64,000 nucleotides of DNA from assembly GCF_024435355.1 (NCBI RefSeq), contig NZ_JAMJWG010000003.1:310001-374000 (forward strand). Reading direction: 5' to 3'. A model generated the notes under the pieces. The model worked only from the letters and a program-made list of their open reading frames with translations, was not told the origin of the DNA and searched no databases. This stretch comes from Streptomyces odontomachi (GTDB lineage: Bacteria > Actinomycetota > Actinomycetes > Streptomycetales > Streptomycetaceae). Positions 1-8,852 of this stretch are shown here, one piece after another. How positions within the stretch are numbered: position 1 is the first letter of the stretch; every line of letters starts with the position of its first letter. The translations under genes were made by a program, and so were the position numbers.

Positions 1-2
1 CG

Positions 3-389
3 CCGCAGCAGGGCGGCGCGAACATGGGCTGGTCGTGCCGCGAGGGCACCCTGGAGCACATCCCGGAACGGTGCCCGACCGACACGCCCCTCACCGACCC
101 GATCTTCACGTACAAGACGTCGGACCAGGGCTGCGCGGTCATCGGCGGCTACGTCTACCACGGCGCGTACGCCGCGGCGCGCGGCACGTACATCGCCAGT
201 GACTACTGCTCGTCCACGGTGTGGGCCCTGCACAAGAACGCCGACGGCTCCTACGCCAACAGCACGCTCGGCACCCTACCCACGCAGATCACCGCCTTCG
301 GCGAGGGCACCGACGGCGAGCTCTACATGGTCAACGACCTGCCCGGCCGGCTGTACAAGATCGGCTTCCAGGAGTCGACCACCGAGTGA
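3..389 (+). CDS. PQQ-dependent sugar dehydrogenase (glucose/sorbosone dehydrogenase family), C-terminal part
   Basis: The 5' end lies outside the window, so only about 128 C-terminal residues are visible. The segment reads as the last blades of a six-bladed beta-propeller: GCAVIGGYVYHG, GTYIASDYCSSTVWAL and ending DGELYMVNDLPGRLYKI. This pattern of Tyr/Asp-rich strands with a final LYxV/LYKI strand is typical of the secreted glucose/sorbosone dehydrogenase family, which oxidises sugars with a PQQ cofactor outside the cell. Several Cys residues suggest a disulfide-stabilised exported protein. The TGA stop is at 387-389 and no strong terminator follows. Substrate and cofactor use cannot be judged from this fragment. 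Confidence 0.75.
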   Translation, partial: PQQGGANMGWSCREGTLEHIPERCPTDTPLTDPIFTYKTSDQGCAVIGGYVYHGAYAAARGTYIASDYCSSTVWALHKNADGSYANSTLGTLPTQITAFGEGTDGELYMVNDLPGRLYKIGFQESTTE

Positions 390-623
390 TCCGGCGAGTC
401 GGCCACCGAGCGATCCGGCGGCCGGCACACCCGGCGGCGCCCCGATCGGCAACGACCGGGGCGCCGCCGCGTTCGCCCGTTGCCCCGCCGTTGCCCCACC
501 CGTGCATCCAACCGGTCATCCACCCGTTGCCCCACCCGCTCGTCCGTCCTCACGGGCCCTGCCGATTACGCCATCCAGGTGTATTTCGGCGTGGAATCCG
601 CCGGCCTCGCCCACATCGCCGTT

Positions 624-1556
624 ATGTCGGTCGTGGAACCACGTGATTTCTGGGATCGGAACAGTGTCCTGGCGGAAGCGTTCTGCGCCAGCGACGAGCG
701 GGTGCGCCACGCCCAGTCGGTCCTGCACGAAGCGCAGGCCGAGCGGAGCAGGGCACTCGCCGCTTTTGCGGTCACCGTCGGCAGGGACGGGACGATCGCG
801 GATCTGATGGGACTCAACGAGCGCGAGGTACGCACGGCACGGCGCACGGTGGGCCGGGGCACGGCACGCACCGTCGCCGAGCGCCTGCTGTCCTACGCGC
901 CGAAGCCCACCCCGATCCACGAGGCGCCGGCACCCCCGACGTCACCCCCGACCGCCCCGCCCCAGGCCCCCGGACAGTTCACCGCGCAAGGCCCGGTGCA
1001 GACGCCGGCTCCCGGTCCCGTCGTGGCAGGCCCCCACGCGCCGGCCTCGACGCACCAGGAGGAACCTTCCGCCACCCTTCCGTCCCAGGTCCCGCCCCTG
1101 CCGACCACGCCACCGAGCACCCCGCAGAACGCCCCGCAGGCCGCCGTGCTCGACGCCCCGCAGTCCGCTGTGCTGCACGCCACGCCGGCCTCCCCCATGA
1201 CGCCCCAGGACCCGACCGCGAGCACCACGGGGCACGGCTCCGACGGCCCCAACAACGCCGTGATCTGGTCGTCCAGCATGGACTCGGTGCTGGTCTGGAG
1301 CTGGAAGTCGGGCCTGGACCTCCAGACGGTCGCCGCCGAACTGGGCCTGGACGTGCGGACGCTGTTGCTGCGCGTCCAGGTGCTCGCCGACGACGGGCTG
1401 CTCACCCCGGCCAACCAGCCCACCCCGGGCTCCGACCTCGCCCCTTCACAGCCCGTCCGGCGCCGCTCCGGACGCCACCGCCGCCACCACGAAGACGCCT
1501 ACACGGCCTTCTTCGGCCCCACCACGACCACGTTCCCCACGTACGTACCGCGCTGA
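624..1556 (+). CDS. Proline-rich protein of unknown function with a possible C-terminal helix-turn-helix
   Basis: The product is 310 residues from the ATG at 624; the frame is open further upstream, and a GTG near 577 could be used, but neither start has a clear Shine-Dalgarno sequence. The N-terminal ~90 residues are charged and helical (ERVRHAQSVLHEAQAER, then GLNEREVRTARRTVGRGTA) and read like a small DNA-binding fold. A middle block of ~140 residues is Pro/Ala/Thr-rich and probably disordered. The C-terminal ~70 residues (LQTVAAELGLDVRTLLLRVQVL) look like a second helix-turn-helix. It could be a regulator or nucleoid-associated protein, but I do not recognise the family. Confidence 0.6.
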   Translation: MSVVEPRDFWDRNSVLAEAFCASDERVRHAQSVLHEAQAERSRALAAFAVTVGRDGTIADLMGLNEREVRTARRTVGRGTARTVAERLLSYAPKPTPIHEAPAPPTSPPTAPPQAPGQFTAQGPVQTPAPGPVVAGPHAPASTHQEEPSATLPSQVPPLPTTPPSTPQNAPQAAVLDAPQSAVLHATPASPMTPQDPTASTTGHGSDGPNNAVIWSSSMDSVLVWSWKSGLDLQTVAAELGLDVRTLLLRVQVLADDGLLTPANQPTPGSDLAPSQPVRRRSGRHRRHHEDAYTAFFGPTTTTFPTYVPR

Positions 1557-1788
1557 GCCCCGGCACCCGCTCGCGCGCTTCGGCGTCCGCCGGACGGGCC
1601 TCCCCGACAACGACCGTGCAAGCAGGTCCGGGACGCCGGGAACCCGACCGAATTCCGGTCCGGAATTCAACCAAGTCTGGACCACGCAAACACTAATCGG
1701 ACGAATCCAACTGCCTTGAGATAAGGCCGGGTTGGACGGTAATTCCGGTGTCCGCTCTCTTGCCGGAACGGGGGCCAGGGCGTAACTT

Positions 1789-1802
1789 TGGGAGCGCTCC
1801 CA
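1789..1802. promoter_or_regulatory. CebR-type operator (TGGGAGCGCTCCCA)
   Basis: This is a perfect 14-bp palindrome identical to the CebR box known from Streptomyces cellobiose/cellulose regulons, where the LacI-family repressor CebR blocks cellulase and cellobiose-uptake genes until cello-oligosaccharides appear. No closer gene exists than the secreted DUF4360 gene at 2436, about 630 bp downstream on the + strand. The sequence match is direct; the regulatory link to DUF4360 is inference. Confidence 0.7.
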
Positions 1803-2188
1803 CTCGTGACCCTCACAAGGGTGGCGAGAGGCGGCAGTTCCGGTACGCGCGCTTCCCGGAGCGAAGGAGTCGTACGACGGCCTGGGTCGGACGTGCTCCC
1901 GCCCCCTCGGGGTCGCTCCCCGTGGTTCTCGGCTCGACCGCACGTCCGTACTTCTGCTCCATCCGTGCTTCCGCACCCCCGCACAGCCATGGCCGCGTTG
2001 TGCGCGGTGTCGGAATGCGCACCGTACGACCCCGACCCCACACCGGCCGCACCACGTGTGCGACCGCACCCGCACACCCCGCTCGTCCCCCTGCGAGCGG
2101 TGGCTGCTCTGCCGTCGGCCCGGCCAGGACGCTCTAGAAGGTCCCCCCTCCGTCCGGCCTCCCCACGACCGCGGCATCAGATCGCCTG

Positions 2189-2218
2189 AGTACGTCACGC
2201 GTCAGTACGTCACGCGTC
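2189..2218. repeat. Exact 15-bp tandem duplication (agtacgtcacgcgtc x2)
   Basis: Two perfect head-to-tail copies, 2189-2203 and 2204-2218, about 220 bp upstream of the first DUF4360 start. Each copy contains TACGTCACGCGT. This could be a paired regulator site or a simple slippage duplication. Confidence 0.7.
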
Positions 2219-2435
2219 GTTGTTCCACCGCGTGCCGTGGCACCCGCTCGTATCCCTGCACCGCACAGCGATCGCCGCGGTACGCCGTACCGCTCTCAGT
2301 GCACTGAAACACCGCTCGTCAACCCATGCGAGGCCACTGAAGGATCGTTTCCGCGCAGCTCCGTTCGCACGCACCCGTGCCCCATGCACCGGTGTGTCGA
2401 TCCCGCACGGCCTCATGACCCTCGATTGGAGCATC

Positions 2436-3083
2436 ATGTCCAAATACCTGCTGGCAGGCGGCACGGTAGCCGCGCTCGTCGCCTCGACGCTGGGCATCGC
2501 CCAGGCACAGGCCGCCGAGACCACGGTGCCGTCTCAGAGAATCGAGATGAGCATCAACACCGTGAACGGCTCGGGCTGCCCGGCCGGTACCGCCGCCGTC
2601 GCGGCCTCGGCCGACAACACCGCCTTCACCGTCACCTACAGCGACTACCTCGCCCAGGCCGGCGGCGGTACCAGCGCGACCGAGTCCCGCAAAAACTGCC
2701 AGCTCAGCCTGAACGTCTCCGTGCCCCAGGGCTTCACGTACGCCATCGCCAGTGCCGACTACCGCGGCTACGCGTACCTGGGCAGCGGCGCCTCGCTGGT
2801 GCAGAAGGCGTCGTACTACTTCATGGGCTCCTCGGAGACGTCGTCCAGCACGCACCAGATCAACGGCCCGCTCGACGACAACTGGCACACCAACGACTCG
2901 ACGAACTACGCCGACCTGGTCTGGGCGCCCTGCGGCGTGACCCGGAACTTCAACATCAACACGGAGCTGCGGGTCAGCGCCGGATCGTCCGGCGAGACCA
3001 GCTTCGCCACGATGGACTCCACCGACGGCAGCGTGAGCACCACCTACCAGCTCTCCTGGATGGAATGCCCGTCCGCTGCGTGA
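2436..3083 (+). CDS. Secreted DUF4360 protein (first of two tandem paralogues)
   Basis: A 215-residue exported protein. Residues 1-26 form a signal peptide (LLAGGTVAALVASTLGIA, then AQA before the likely cleavage site). The mature part carries the DUF4360 signatures NGSGCPAGTAAVA, FTVTYSDYLAQ, RKNCQLSLNVSVPQGF, a DDNW motif and a C-terminal PCG...RNFNINTELRVSAG block. Four cysteines probably form disulfides. The ATG at 2436 is chosen because GGAG lies 6 bp upstream and the signal peptide begins there; the frame extends to 2220 without a plausible start. A close paralogue follows 54 bp downstream, so the two probably share a transcript. The family's biochemical role is unknown. Confidence 0.9.
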   Translation: MSKYLLAGGTVAALVASTLGIAQAQAAETTVPSQRIEMSINTVNGSGCPAGTAAVAASADNTAFTVTYSDYLAQAGGGTSATESRKNCQLSLNVSVPQGFTYAIASADYRGYAYLGSGASLVQKASYYFMGSSETSSSTHQINGPLDDNWHTNDSTNYADLVWAPCGVTRNFNINTELRVSAGSSGETSFATMDSTDGSVSTTYQLSWMECPSAA

Positions 3084-3137
3084 CCCCGCAATTCAGCACG
3101 GCATCAGTCACCGGCTCAGACAAGTGATGGGAGAACC

Positions 3138-3842
3138 ATGTCTCGTGCTCTTGCGGCGGGTGGGGCCATAGCCGCTTTCCTCCTCGCCACGCTCACCGGC
3201 GCGAACGCCCAGGCATTCACCGGCCCGAACCTCCCCGGCACCGCACAGCCGCCGTACTTCGGGGACGACGTACCGACCGACAAAATGGTGATCGAACTGG
3301 TCACCGTGAACGGCTCGGGCTGCCCGGCCGGTACCGCCGCGGTGGCGGTCTCCGATGACAACACCGCCTTCACCGTGACGTACAGCGACTACCTGGCGCA
3401 GGTCGGGGTGGGCTCGACCTCGACCGACTTCCGGAAGAACTGCCAGCTCAACCTGGCCATCCACGTCCCACAGGGCTTCACCTACGCCGTCGCCGGGGTC
3501 AACTACCGCGGCTACGGCTACCTGGAGGACGGCGCCGTCGGTACCCAGAAGGCGCAGTACTACTTCCAGGGCCAGGCGACCACCGACCAGCGGACGCACA
3601 CGTTCAACGGTCCGCTGGACGACAACTGGGAGGCCAACGACACCACGGACCTGGCCTCGCTGGTCTACGCACCCTGCGGTGAGATCCGCAACTTCAACAT
3701 CAACACCGAGCTGCGGGTGAGCGCCGGCACCTCCGATCCGACGACGACCACGAGTTTCATGACCATGGACTCGACGGACGGCGATGTCAGCACCACCTAC
3801 CAGCTCTCCTGGGAGAAGTGCCCCGACGGGTCGGGCGCGTAA
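3138..3842 (+). CDS. Secreted DUF4360 protein (second tandem paralogue)
   Basis: A 234-residue paralogue of the preceding gene, preceded by a GGGAG ribosome site. It has its own signal peptide (residues 1 to about 25, ending ...TGANAQA), then a linker of about 25 residues absent from the first copy (rich in Pro/Gly/Asp). From residue ~52 the domain repeats the same motifs: NGSGCPAGTAAVA, FTVTYSDYLAQ, FRKNCQLNL, LDDNW, PCGEIRNFNINTELRVSAG and STTYQLSW. The long identical stretches point to a tandem duplication. The two proteins probably act outside the cell, perhaps in surface interaction or nutrient access, but no function is established. Confidence 0.9.
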   Translation: MSRALAAGGAIAAFLLATLTGANAQAFTGPNLPGTAQPPYFGDDVPTDKMVIELVTVNGSGCPAGTAAVAVSDDNTAFTVTYSDYLAQVGVGSTSTDFRKNCQLNLAIHVPQGFTYAVAGVNYRGYGYLEDGAVGTQKAQYYFQGQATTDQRTHTFNGPLDDNWEANDTTDLASLVYAPCGEIRNFNINTELRVSAGTSDPTTTTSFMTMDSTDGDVSTTYQLSWEKCPDGSGA

Positions 3843-4512
3843 GGCCTAGCGACCCGGTCGAACCACCTCTTCCACAGGACCCGCATTCCCCGTGGCCCCG
3901 GCGGCCGGCCCTTGGTCGGCCGCCGGTGGCGGGCCCGGGCGGGGTCCGCCGCGGTGCGGCTGGGAAGCGCCCGGTGGCGTGGACCCGACCCCCGGCCATC
4001 CGCACCGCCCTCACACGGGCACGGCGGCCCTCGCGGCCGGCCGTGTCCGTGTGAGCCGTGCCCAGGCGTATCCGGCACCCAGCAGAATTCCGACGGTTGT
4101 CGAATGCGCCGCGGGCACGGAATTCACCGTGGATGTGGAATCCCGTACGTTTCCCGTACGTTTATGGACACCGTTCCGGCAGTGTTCGGGGAATCGAACG
4201 AATACCGTCCGGCGCGCTCCCCCTCGCGCACGTCGTCCGTGCCGGCGGGCAACCGTCCTGGATTCACCCTGGATTCATCCCGGATTCGCCCCCGGCGGGC
4301 CGCGGGATCCGCCGCCGGACGCGGCCCGGACCCCGCCCGGATGCGAAGCCCGGATGCGGGGCCCGCATCCGATCGTGTCGCGGACATCTGATCGAAAACG
4401 GTACCGTCCTGCGGGCCGTGGGCGGCGAGCAGCGCAGCTCGCGGACGACACCGCGGCACGTGAGCACGAGGGCATGAGAGCACGAGGGCACGAGGGCACG
4501 AAAGGCGCCGGT
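3843..4512. other. Intergenic region without a recognisable gene
   Basis: About 670 bp. Open frames run through it because of GC bias, but none shows a start with a ribosome site or a recognisable domain. Small direct repeats are visible: cccgtacgttt twice near 4142-4163, ggattc three times near 4259-4285, and a gagcacgagggca-type repeat at about 4462-4500 just before the next gene. Confidence 0.5.
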
Positions 4513-5115
4513 ATGACGGTTCGAGTGACGCTCGTCTCGCCCGCCGCCAGCACGGCGACGGCCACCGCCTGCTTCGAGGACGGCCATCCGCTGACGGAGG
4601 CCGGACGGCAGCGGGCACGCCGGGCCGCGGGGGCGTTGCCGAGCGGTCCGGACCCCGTCCCGGCGTCGGGGACGGTGCGCTGCACGCAGACAGCGCAGGA
4701 GCTGGGGCTGGCGGTCGCTCCGGCACCGGGGCTGGCCGGCTGGTCGGCCGGCGCCTGGCGCGGCAGGACCCTCGACGACGTGGCCGCGACGGAGCCCGAC
4801 GCCGTGGCGGCCTGGCTCGCCGACCCGCACGCCACGCCCCCGGGCGGCGAGTCGCTGGTACAGCTCTGCACCCGGGTCGCCGACTGGCTGAACGCCCTTC
4901 CGGAACCGTCGGCCGCGCCGCCCGCTCCCGCCGCCCACGGGATCGTCGCCGTCGTCGAACCCGACGTCGTACGGGCCGCCCTGGTCGTCGCGCTGGACGC
5001 GCCGTATCCGATGTTCTGGCGGCTGGACGTACGCCCGCTGACCGCCACCGTGCTCAGCGGCCGGCAGGGCCGCTGGAACGTCCGCGTCGGCGACCCGCTG
5101 ACCGCTGACCGCTGA
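4513..5115 (+). CDS. Histidine-phosphatase-fold protein, catalytically degenerate
   Basis: A 200-residue protein with the length and order of the phosphoglycerate-mutase/histidine phosphatase family: an N-terminal strand (RVTLVSPAAS), a helix after PLTEAGRQRARRAA, a GWSAGAWRGRTLDDV segment, a PGGESL motif and a C-terminal strand (GIVAVVEPDVVRAALV). In active enzymes the first strand ends in RHG, whose His is phosphorylated, and the later strand carries a second His (THGGVIR-like). Here these read SPA and EPD, so both catalytic histidines are missing. PGGES and the fold order support homology. It may be a binding or regulatory protein. The ATG at 4513 is the first in-frame ATG with a weak ribosome site (aaaggcg). 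Confidence 0.7.
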   Translation: MTVRVTLVSPAASTATATACFEDGHPLTEAGRQRARRAAGALPSGPDPVPASGTVRCTQTAQELGLAVAPAPGLAGWSAGAWRGRTLDDVAATEPDAVAAWLADPHATPPGGESLVQLCTRVADWLNALPEPSAAPPAPAAHGIVAVVEPDVVRAALVVALDAPYPMFWRLDVRPLTATVLSGRQGRWNVRVGDPLTADR

Positions 5116-5189
5116 CCGGCTGATCACCAATTCGCAATCCGCCGGATAACCAGTGGTGTGCGCGCCGTGCCTGCTGCCACGCTCGCCCC

Positions 5190-6038
5190 ATGGCCGAACA
5201 TCCCTACGACGCCGCCTCCGACCCCGAGATCCCCGACACCTCCCACGCCACCCACGCCACCCACGCCACCCACACCTCCCGTACCTTCGACGACCTGATC
5301 GCCGAGGCCGGCTCCGTCTCCGTGGCCGGATGGGACTTCTCCTGGCTGGACGGCAGGGCGACCGAAGAGCGCCCGCCGTGGGGCTACCAGCGGCTGATGG
5401 GTGAGCGGCTCGCCCGGGCGTCCGCCGCTCTGGACATCCAGACCGGCGGCGGCGAGGTGCTCGCCGGAGTGCCGCGCCTGCCGAAGCTGATGGCCGCCAC
5501 GGAGTCCTGGCCGCCGAACGTGGCCAAGGCCACCGCCCTGCTGCACCCGAGGGGCGCGGTGGTCGTCGCCGACCAGGACGAGCCGCCGCTGCCTTTCGCG
5601 GACGGCGCATTCGACCTGGTGACGAGCCGTCATCCGGTGACCGTGTGGTGGCAGGAGATCGCCCGGGTACTGCGGCCCGGCGGCACCTACCTGTCCCAGC
5701 ACGTCGGCCCGGCCAGCGTCTTCGAACTCGTCGAGTACTTCGTGGGGCCGCGCTCGGAGGAGGAGCGACAGGGGCGCCATCCGGACCGTGCGCGCCGGGG
5801 CGCGGCCGAGGCCGGTCTCGACGTGGTCGACCTGCGGACCGCACGGCTGCGCATCGAGTTCTTCGACATCGGCGCGGTCGTCTACTTCCTGCGCAAGGTG
5901 ATCTGGATGGTGCCGGACTTCACCGTCGAGCGGTACCGGGACCGGCTGCGGGAGCTGGATGGGCAGTTGCGCTCCGACGGCCCGTTCGTCGCGCACTCCA
6001 CGCGCTACCTCATCGAGGCCCGCAAGCCGGCGGCCTGA
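5190..6038 (+). CDS. Class I SAM-dependent methyltransferase
   Basis: A 282-residue protein. Residues 15-35 contain tandem Ala-Thr-His units encoded by a 9-bp repeat (cccacgcca), an unstructured leader. The fold follows: TGGGEVLAG near residue 90 as a glycine-rich SAM motif I, VVVADQDEPPLPFADGAFDLV as motifs II to IV, and ARVLRPGGTYL as the post-motif turn of type-11 methyltransferases. The substrate cannot be read from sequence. The gene follows the degenerate phosphatase by 74 bp on the same strand, so co-transcription is possible. Confidence 0.85.
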   Translation: MAEHPYDAASDPEIPDTSHATHATHATHTSRTFDDLIAEAGSVSVAGWDFSWLDGRATEERPPWGYQRLMGERLARASAALDIQTGGGEVLAGVPRLPKLMAATESWPPNVAKATALLHPRGAVVVADQDEPPLPFADGAFDLVTSRHPVTVWWQEIARVLRPGGTYLSQHVGPASVFELVEYFVGPRSEEERQGRHPDRARRGAAEAGLDVVDLRTARLRIEFFDIGAVVYFLRKVIWMVPDFTVERYRDRLRELDGQLRSDGPFVAHSTRYLIEARKPAA

Positions 6039-6225
6039 CAGCGTGTCGGGGCCGGTGCGGCACCTTCGGGCGACCGCGCCGGCCGGGGTCGGTGCGGGCG
6101 GTACCGCCCGGTGGGGGTGTTCGTACCGGTTCAATGCGGATTGCGGAGGCATTCTCCCGGTTTCCATGGATCCCAGTGCACCGTCGCGGCTGCGCCCACG
6201 GAGCGTTGCCCGGTAGGCTTTCCGT

Positions 6226-6522
6226 GTGATCTTCAAGCGCATCGGCAACGGCCGGCCGTACCCAGACCACGGCCGGGAAAGCACCCGGCAGTGGGCGGAC
6301 GTCGCGCCGCGCCCGGTCCGCCTCGATCAGCTCGTGACGACCAAGGGCCAGCTGGACCTGGAAACCCTGCTCGCCGAGGACTCGACGTTCTACGGCGACC
6401 TCTTCGCCCACGTCGTGAAGTGGCAGGGCGACCTCTACCTGGAGGACGGGCTGCACCGCGCGGTGCGCGCCGCGCTCCAGCAGCGCCAGGTGCTGCACGC
6501 CCGCGTCCTCGAACTGGACTGA
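6226..6522 (+). CDS. VapB-family antitoxin-like conserved protein, no toxin partner
   Basis: A 98-residue soluble protein starting at GTG. It opens with MIFKRIGNGRPYPDHGRES and ends ALQQRQVLHARVLELD, a highly conserved actinobacterial protein usually annotated as VapB-family antitoxin-like. Residues 30-98 (TTKGQLDLETLLAEDSTFYG...GDLYLEDGLHRAVRAA) match that family. No PIN-domain vapC gene lies on either side, so it probably does not act as a classical antitoxin. It sits 190 bp upstream of the LytR_C gene on the same strand, in the core synteny block. Confidence 0.8.
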   Translation: MIFKRIGNGRPYPDHGRESTRQWADVAPRPVRLDQLVTTKGQLDLETLLAEDSTFYGDLFAHVVKWQGDLYLEDGLHRAVRAALQQRQVLHARVLELD

Positions 6523-6712
6523 CCGCCGCGCCCCGCATGCCTCGCCACCATCCGGCCCGACTCCATCCGGTCCGCCACCATCCGGTCCGCCTCCATCCGG
6601 GACCGGGCGGAGGGCCATACAGCCGGCGGGCCGTGACCCTTTCGGGGGCAAGTGCCCGTCATACGATGATCATCCGGTAGGCATGAGCGGTCCGTCGCAC
6701 TACGCTGCGGCC

Positions 6713-7381
6713 ATGAGCATGCTCACTCCCCCCGGCTTGGGCGGCAAATACCGCATCACAGGGAACAAATACCCTCGTATGCGCCGCGGCCGCCGACGCA
6801 GCAAGATCGTGCTCGCGCTGATCGCCTCGCTCGCCGCGGTCGGTCTGCTCGGGTGGGGAAGCCTGCAACTCATCGACGTCTTCACAGGCGGCGACAAGGC
6901 CAACGCGGCCGGCCGGAAACACTGCACGACCGCATCGGCCACGGCGTCGCAGGCGGCGGGCGCCGGCGCGAGCGCATCCCCGGCCGCCCCGGGCAGCGCC
7001 GAGAAGCTCCCCAAGCCCGGCCAGATCACCGTCAACGTCTTCAACGCCACGACCCGTTCCGGCCTCGCCAAGGACACCGCGGACGAGCTCAAGAAGCGCG
7101 GCTTCAAGATCGGCAAGGTAGGCAACGCGACGCCGCAGTACGACAAGAAGGTCAAGGGCCCGGGGATGCTGCTCGGCAGCACGTCCGCGATGGGCGGCGC
7201 GCTGCCCGTGCTGGGCACCCAGCTGGACGGCGCACAGCAGCGCGCCGACACCCGCAAGGGCGCCGAGGTCGACCTGATCATCGGCGACGGCTTCAAGAGC
7301 CTGGCGACCCGCACGGCCGCCACGAAGGCCCTGAACACCCTGGCCCACCCGGCCCCTCCGCCGCCGAAGAAGTCCTGCTGA
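6713..7381 (+). CDS. LytR C-terminal domain membrane protein
   Basis: A 222-residue protein with a basic cytoplasmic N-terminus (MRRGRRRSK), one membrane segment at about residues 33-53 (IVLALIASLAAVGLLGWGS) and an external LytR_C domain of about 100 residues (ITVNVFNATTRSGLAKDTADELKKRGF..., then PVLGTQLDGAQQ and VDLIIGDGFKSL). It lacks the catalytic LytR-CpsA-Psr domain, so it is not a teichoic-acid ligase itself; a role at the cell envelope is inferred. The ATG at 6713 is preferred to one at 6683 because conserved homologues begin MSMLTPPGLGGKYRITG. Confidence 0.85.
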   Translation: MSMLTPPGLGGKYRITGNKYPRMRRGRRRSKIVLALIASLAAVGLLGWGSLQLIDVFTGGDKANAAGRKHCTTASATASQAAGAGASASPAAPGSAEKLPKPGQITVNVFNATTRSGLAKDTADELKKRGFKIGKVGNATPQYDKKVKGPGMLLGSTSAMGGALPVLGTQLDGAQQRADTRKGAEVDLIIGDGFKSLATRTAATKALNTLAHPAPPPPKKSC

Positions 7382-7414
7382 ACCGAGAGGTCCTGCCGAC
7401 GGCTGCGCGACGGG

Positions 7415-7436
7415 GTGCGGCGGCGCACCGCCGCAC
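7415..7436. terminator. Bidirectional hairpin between LytR_C gene and upp
   Basis: A perfect 9-bp stem GTGCGGCGG / CCGCCGCAC with a 4-nt loop lies between two convergent genes, 34 bp after one stop and 26 bp from the other. It has no U-tract, as is usual for Streptomyces terminators. Confidence 0.6.
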
Positions 7437-7461
7437 GTGAGGGCGCGTGTGCCGTCCGGCG

Positions 7462-8097
7462 TCAGTCCACCGTGCCGTACATCCGGTCGCCGGCGTCGCC
7501 CAGGCCGGGCACGATGAAGCCCTTGTCGTTCAGGTGCTCGTCGACGGAGGCGGTGACCACCGTGACCGGGGTGCCCGCCAGCTCGCGCTCCATCAGCTCG
7601 ATGCCTTCCGGGGCGGCCAGCAGCACGACGGCCGTCACATCGTCGGCGCCCCGGGTGATCAGCTCCTGTATCGCGGCGACCAGGGTGCCGCCGGTGGCCA
7701 GCATCGGGTCGAGCACGTAGACCTGACGGCCGGACAGGTCATCGGCCATGCGGGTCGCGTACGTCGACGCCTGGAGCGTGTCCTCGTTGCGCATCATGCC
7801 GAGGAAGCCGACTTCGGCGGTCGGCAGCAGCCGCACCATGCCCTCGAGCATGCCGAGCCCGGCGCGCAGGATCGGCACCACCAGCGGCTTGGGGCTGGTC
7901 AGCTTCACCCCCGTGGTGGCGGCCACCGGGGTGGCGATGTCGACCTGTTCGGTGCGCACGTCCCGGGTGGCCTCGTAGGCGAGCAGGGTGACGAGCTCGT
8001 CGGCGAGTCGCCGGAAGGTCGCGGAGTCGGTGCGCCGGTCGCGCAGGGCGGTGAGTTTGTGGGCCACCAGGGGGTGGTCGACAACGTGGAGACGCAT
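7462..8097 (-). CDS. upp: Uracil phosphoribosyltransferase
   Basis: A 211-residue enzyme of full family length that makes UMP from uracil and PRPP in pyrimidine salvage. The start ([20 protein letters not shown]) is the classic family N-terminus. [10 protein letters not shown] and [16 protein letters not shown] form the dimer/active-site region, [17 protein letters not shown] is the PRPP-binding loop, and [17 protein letters not shown] is the C-terminal uracil-binding motif. All key motifs are intact. It is transcribed divergently from the small basic gene at 8190. Confidence 0.97.
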   Translation of the reverse strand: MRLHVVDHPLVAHKLTALRDRRTDSATFRRLADELVTLLAYEATRDVRTEQVDIATPVAATTGVKLTSPKPLVVPILRAGLGMLEGMVRLLPTAEVGFLGMMRNEDTLQASTYATRMADDLSGRQVYVLDPMLATGGTLVAAIQELITRGADDVTAVVLLAAPEGIELMERELAGTPVTVVTASVDEHLNDKGFIVPGLGDAGDRMYGTVD

Positions 8098-8189
8098 GGG
8101 CCCACAGTAACGGTGCCCCTGCCGCGCCCTGCGCCCGCATCAAACCGGCCGTCGGAGGGAAGACGGTAGGACTACGGGGGTGGAGGCCG

Positions 8190-8432
8190 ATGCCTGACGC
8201 GGATGCCGCAAGACCACACAGCCAGCAAGGAACCGGAGAGCCGGAAGCGCCGGCGCCCCGCTCGTCCGGGGGCAGGTCGACGCAGGAGAGCGCGGCCGAA
8301 CGCAGGAAGCGCCGGGCGCAGTTCCTCCGTGAGCTGACCGAGGCCCGTGAGCTGCGCGCCCGCGTCCAGCCGCGGCGCGCCCGGGCGCAACGAGAGCGCC
8401 AGGCCCTGCGCATGCGCTCATTCCGCTGGTAG
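8190..8432 (+). CDS. Small basic conserved protein of unknown function
   Basis: An 80-residue protein whose C-terminal half is a long Arg-rich helix (RRKRRAQFLRELTEAREL, then RARVQPRRARAQRERQ), with a disordered Ser/Pro/Gly N-terminus. GGAGG stands just upstream of the ATG. The gene lies between upp and the tadA pair, a position that I recall being conserved in Streptomyces. The charge suggests nucleic-acid binding, but no domain is recognised. Confidence 0.65.
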   Translation: MPDADAARPHSQQGTGEPEAPAPRSSGGRSTQESAAERRKRRAQFLRELTEARELRARVQPRRARAQRERQALRMRSFRW

Positions 8433-8852
8433 CACCGCGCCCACCAGGCGATCGGTCGTGCCCGAGTACGGGACTACGCGGCCACGGCGTCGTACGATTC
8501 CCTCGCCCGAGTGTCCGTTCGCCCTCCTGGCCGCAGGCTTCCCCCGTTTCCCACGGGTGGCGGCACATCCGCGGCGAGGGTCGCGGCCGGAGCTCGCACG
8601 GGCCCTGCAATGGCGCAGACTCCGGACTTCGGGTACCTGACGGGAGCGGGCCGTGGCACCGCAGAACTGCCCGAAAGGCGGATCCGACGAAAACAAGAGC
8701 GGACACAGGGGGCAGAAGACCTCTCCTGGAGCCGTTCTTTCTGCCACGATTCCGATGGGGCGGAACGACGATGCCGCAGCACAGCACCCCGCCTCCAGCC
8801 GCCGCCGGGGGGACCACCAACCGGCACGCCTATGACCAGTGGGAGAGTCACG
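8433..8852. other. Intergenic region upstream of the tadA pair
   Basis: About 420 bp. The reading frame of the downstream gene is open through much of it, but codon use and lack of ribosome sites argue against an N-terminal extension. No promoter could be assigned with confidence. Confidence 0.4.

Larger units (their letters stand above)
1557..2435. other. Long non-coding region upstream of the DUF4360 genes
   Basis: About 880 bp with no convincing gene: the open frames here are short, on both strands, and lack coding-like composition. It contains a perfect CebR-type palindrome (1789-1802) and an exact 15-bp tandem duplication (2189-2218). A nearly symmetric GAATTCCGGTCCGGAATTC sequence lies near 1650-1668. 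It probably holds the promoter region of the downstream secreted-protein pair. Confidence 0.6.

Noticed and set aside
6226..6522. VapBC toxin-antitoxin system
   Set aside because: No PIN-domain toxin gene adjoins on either strand; the conserved protein is probably not a paired antitoxin.
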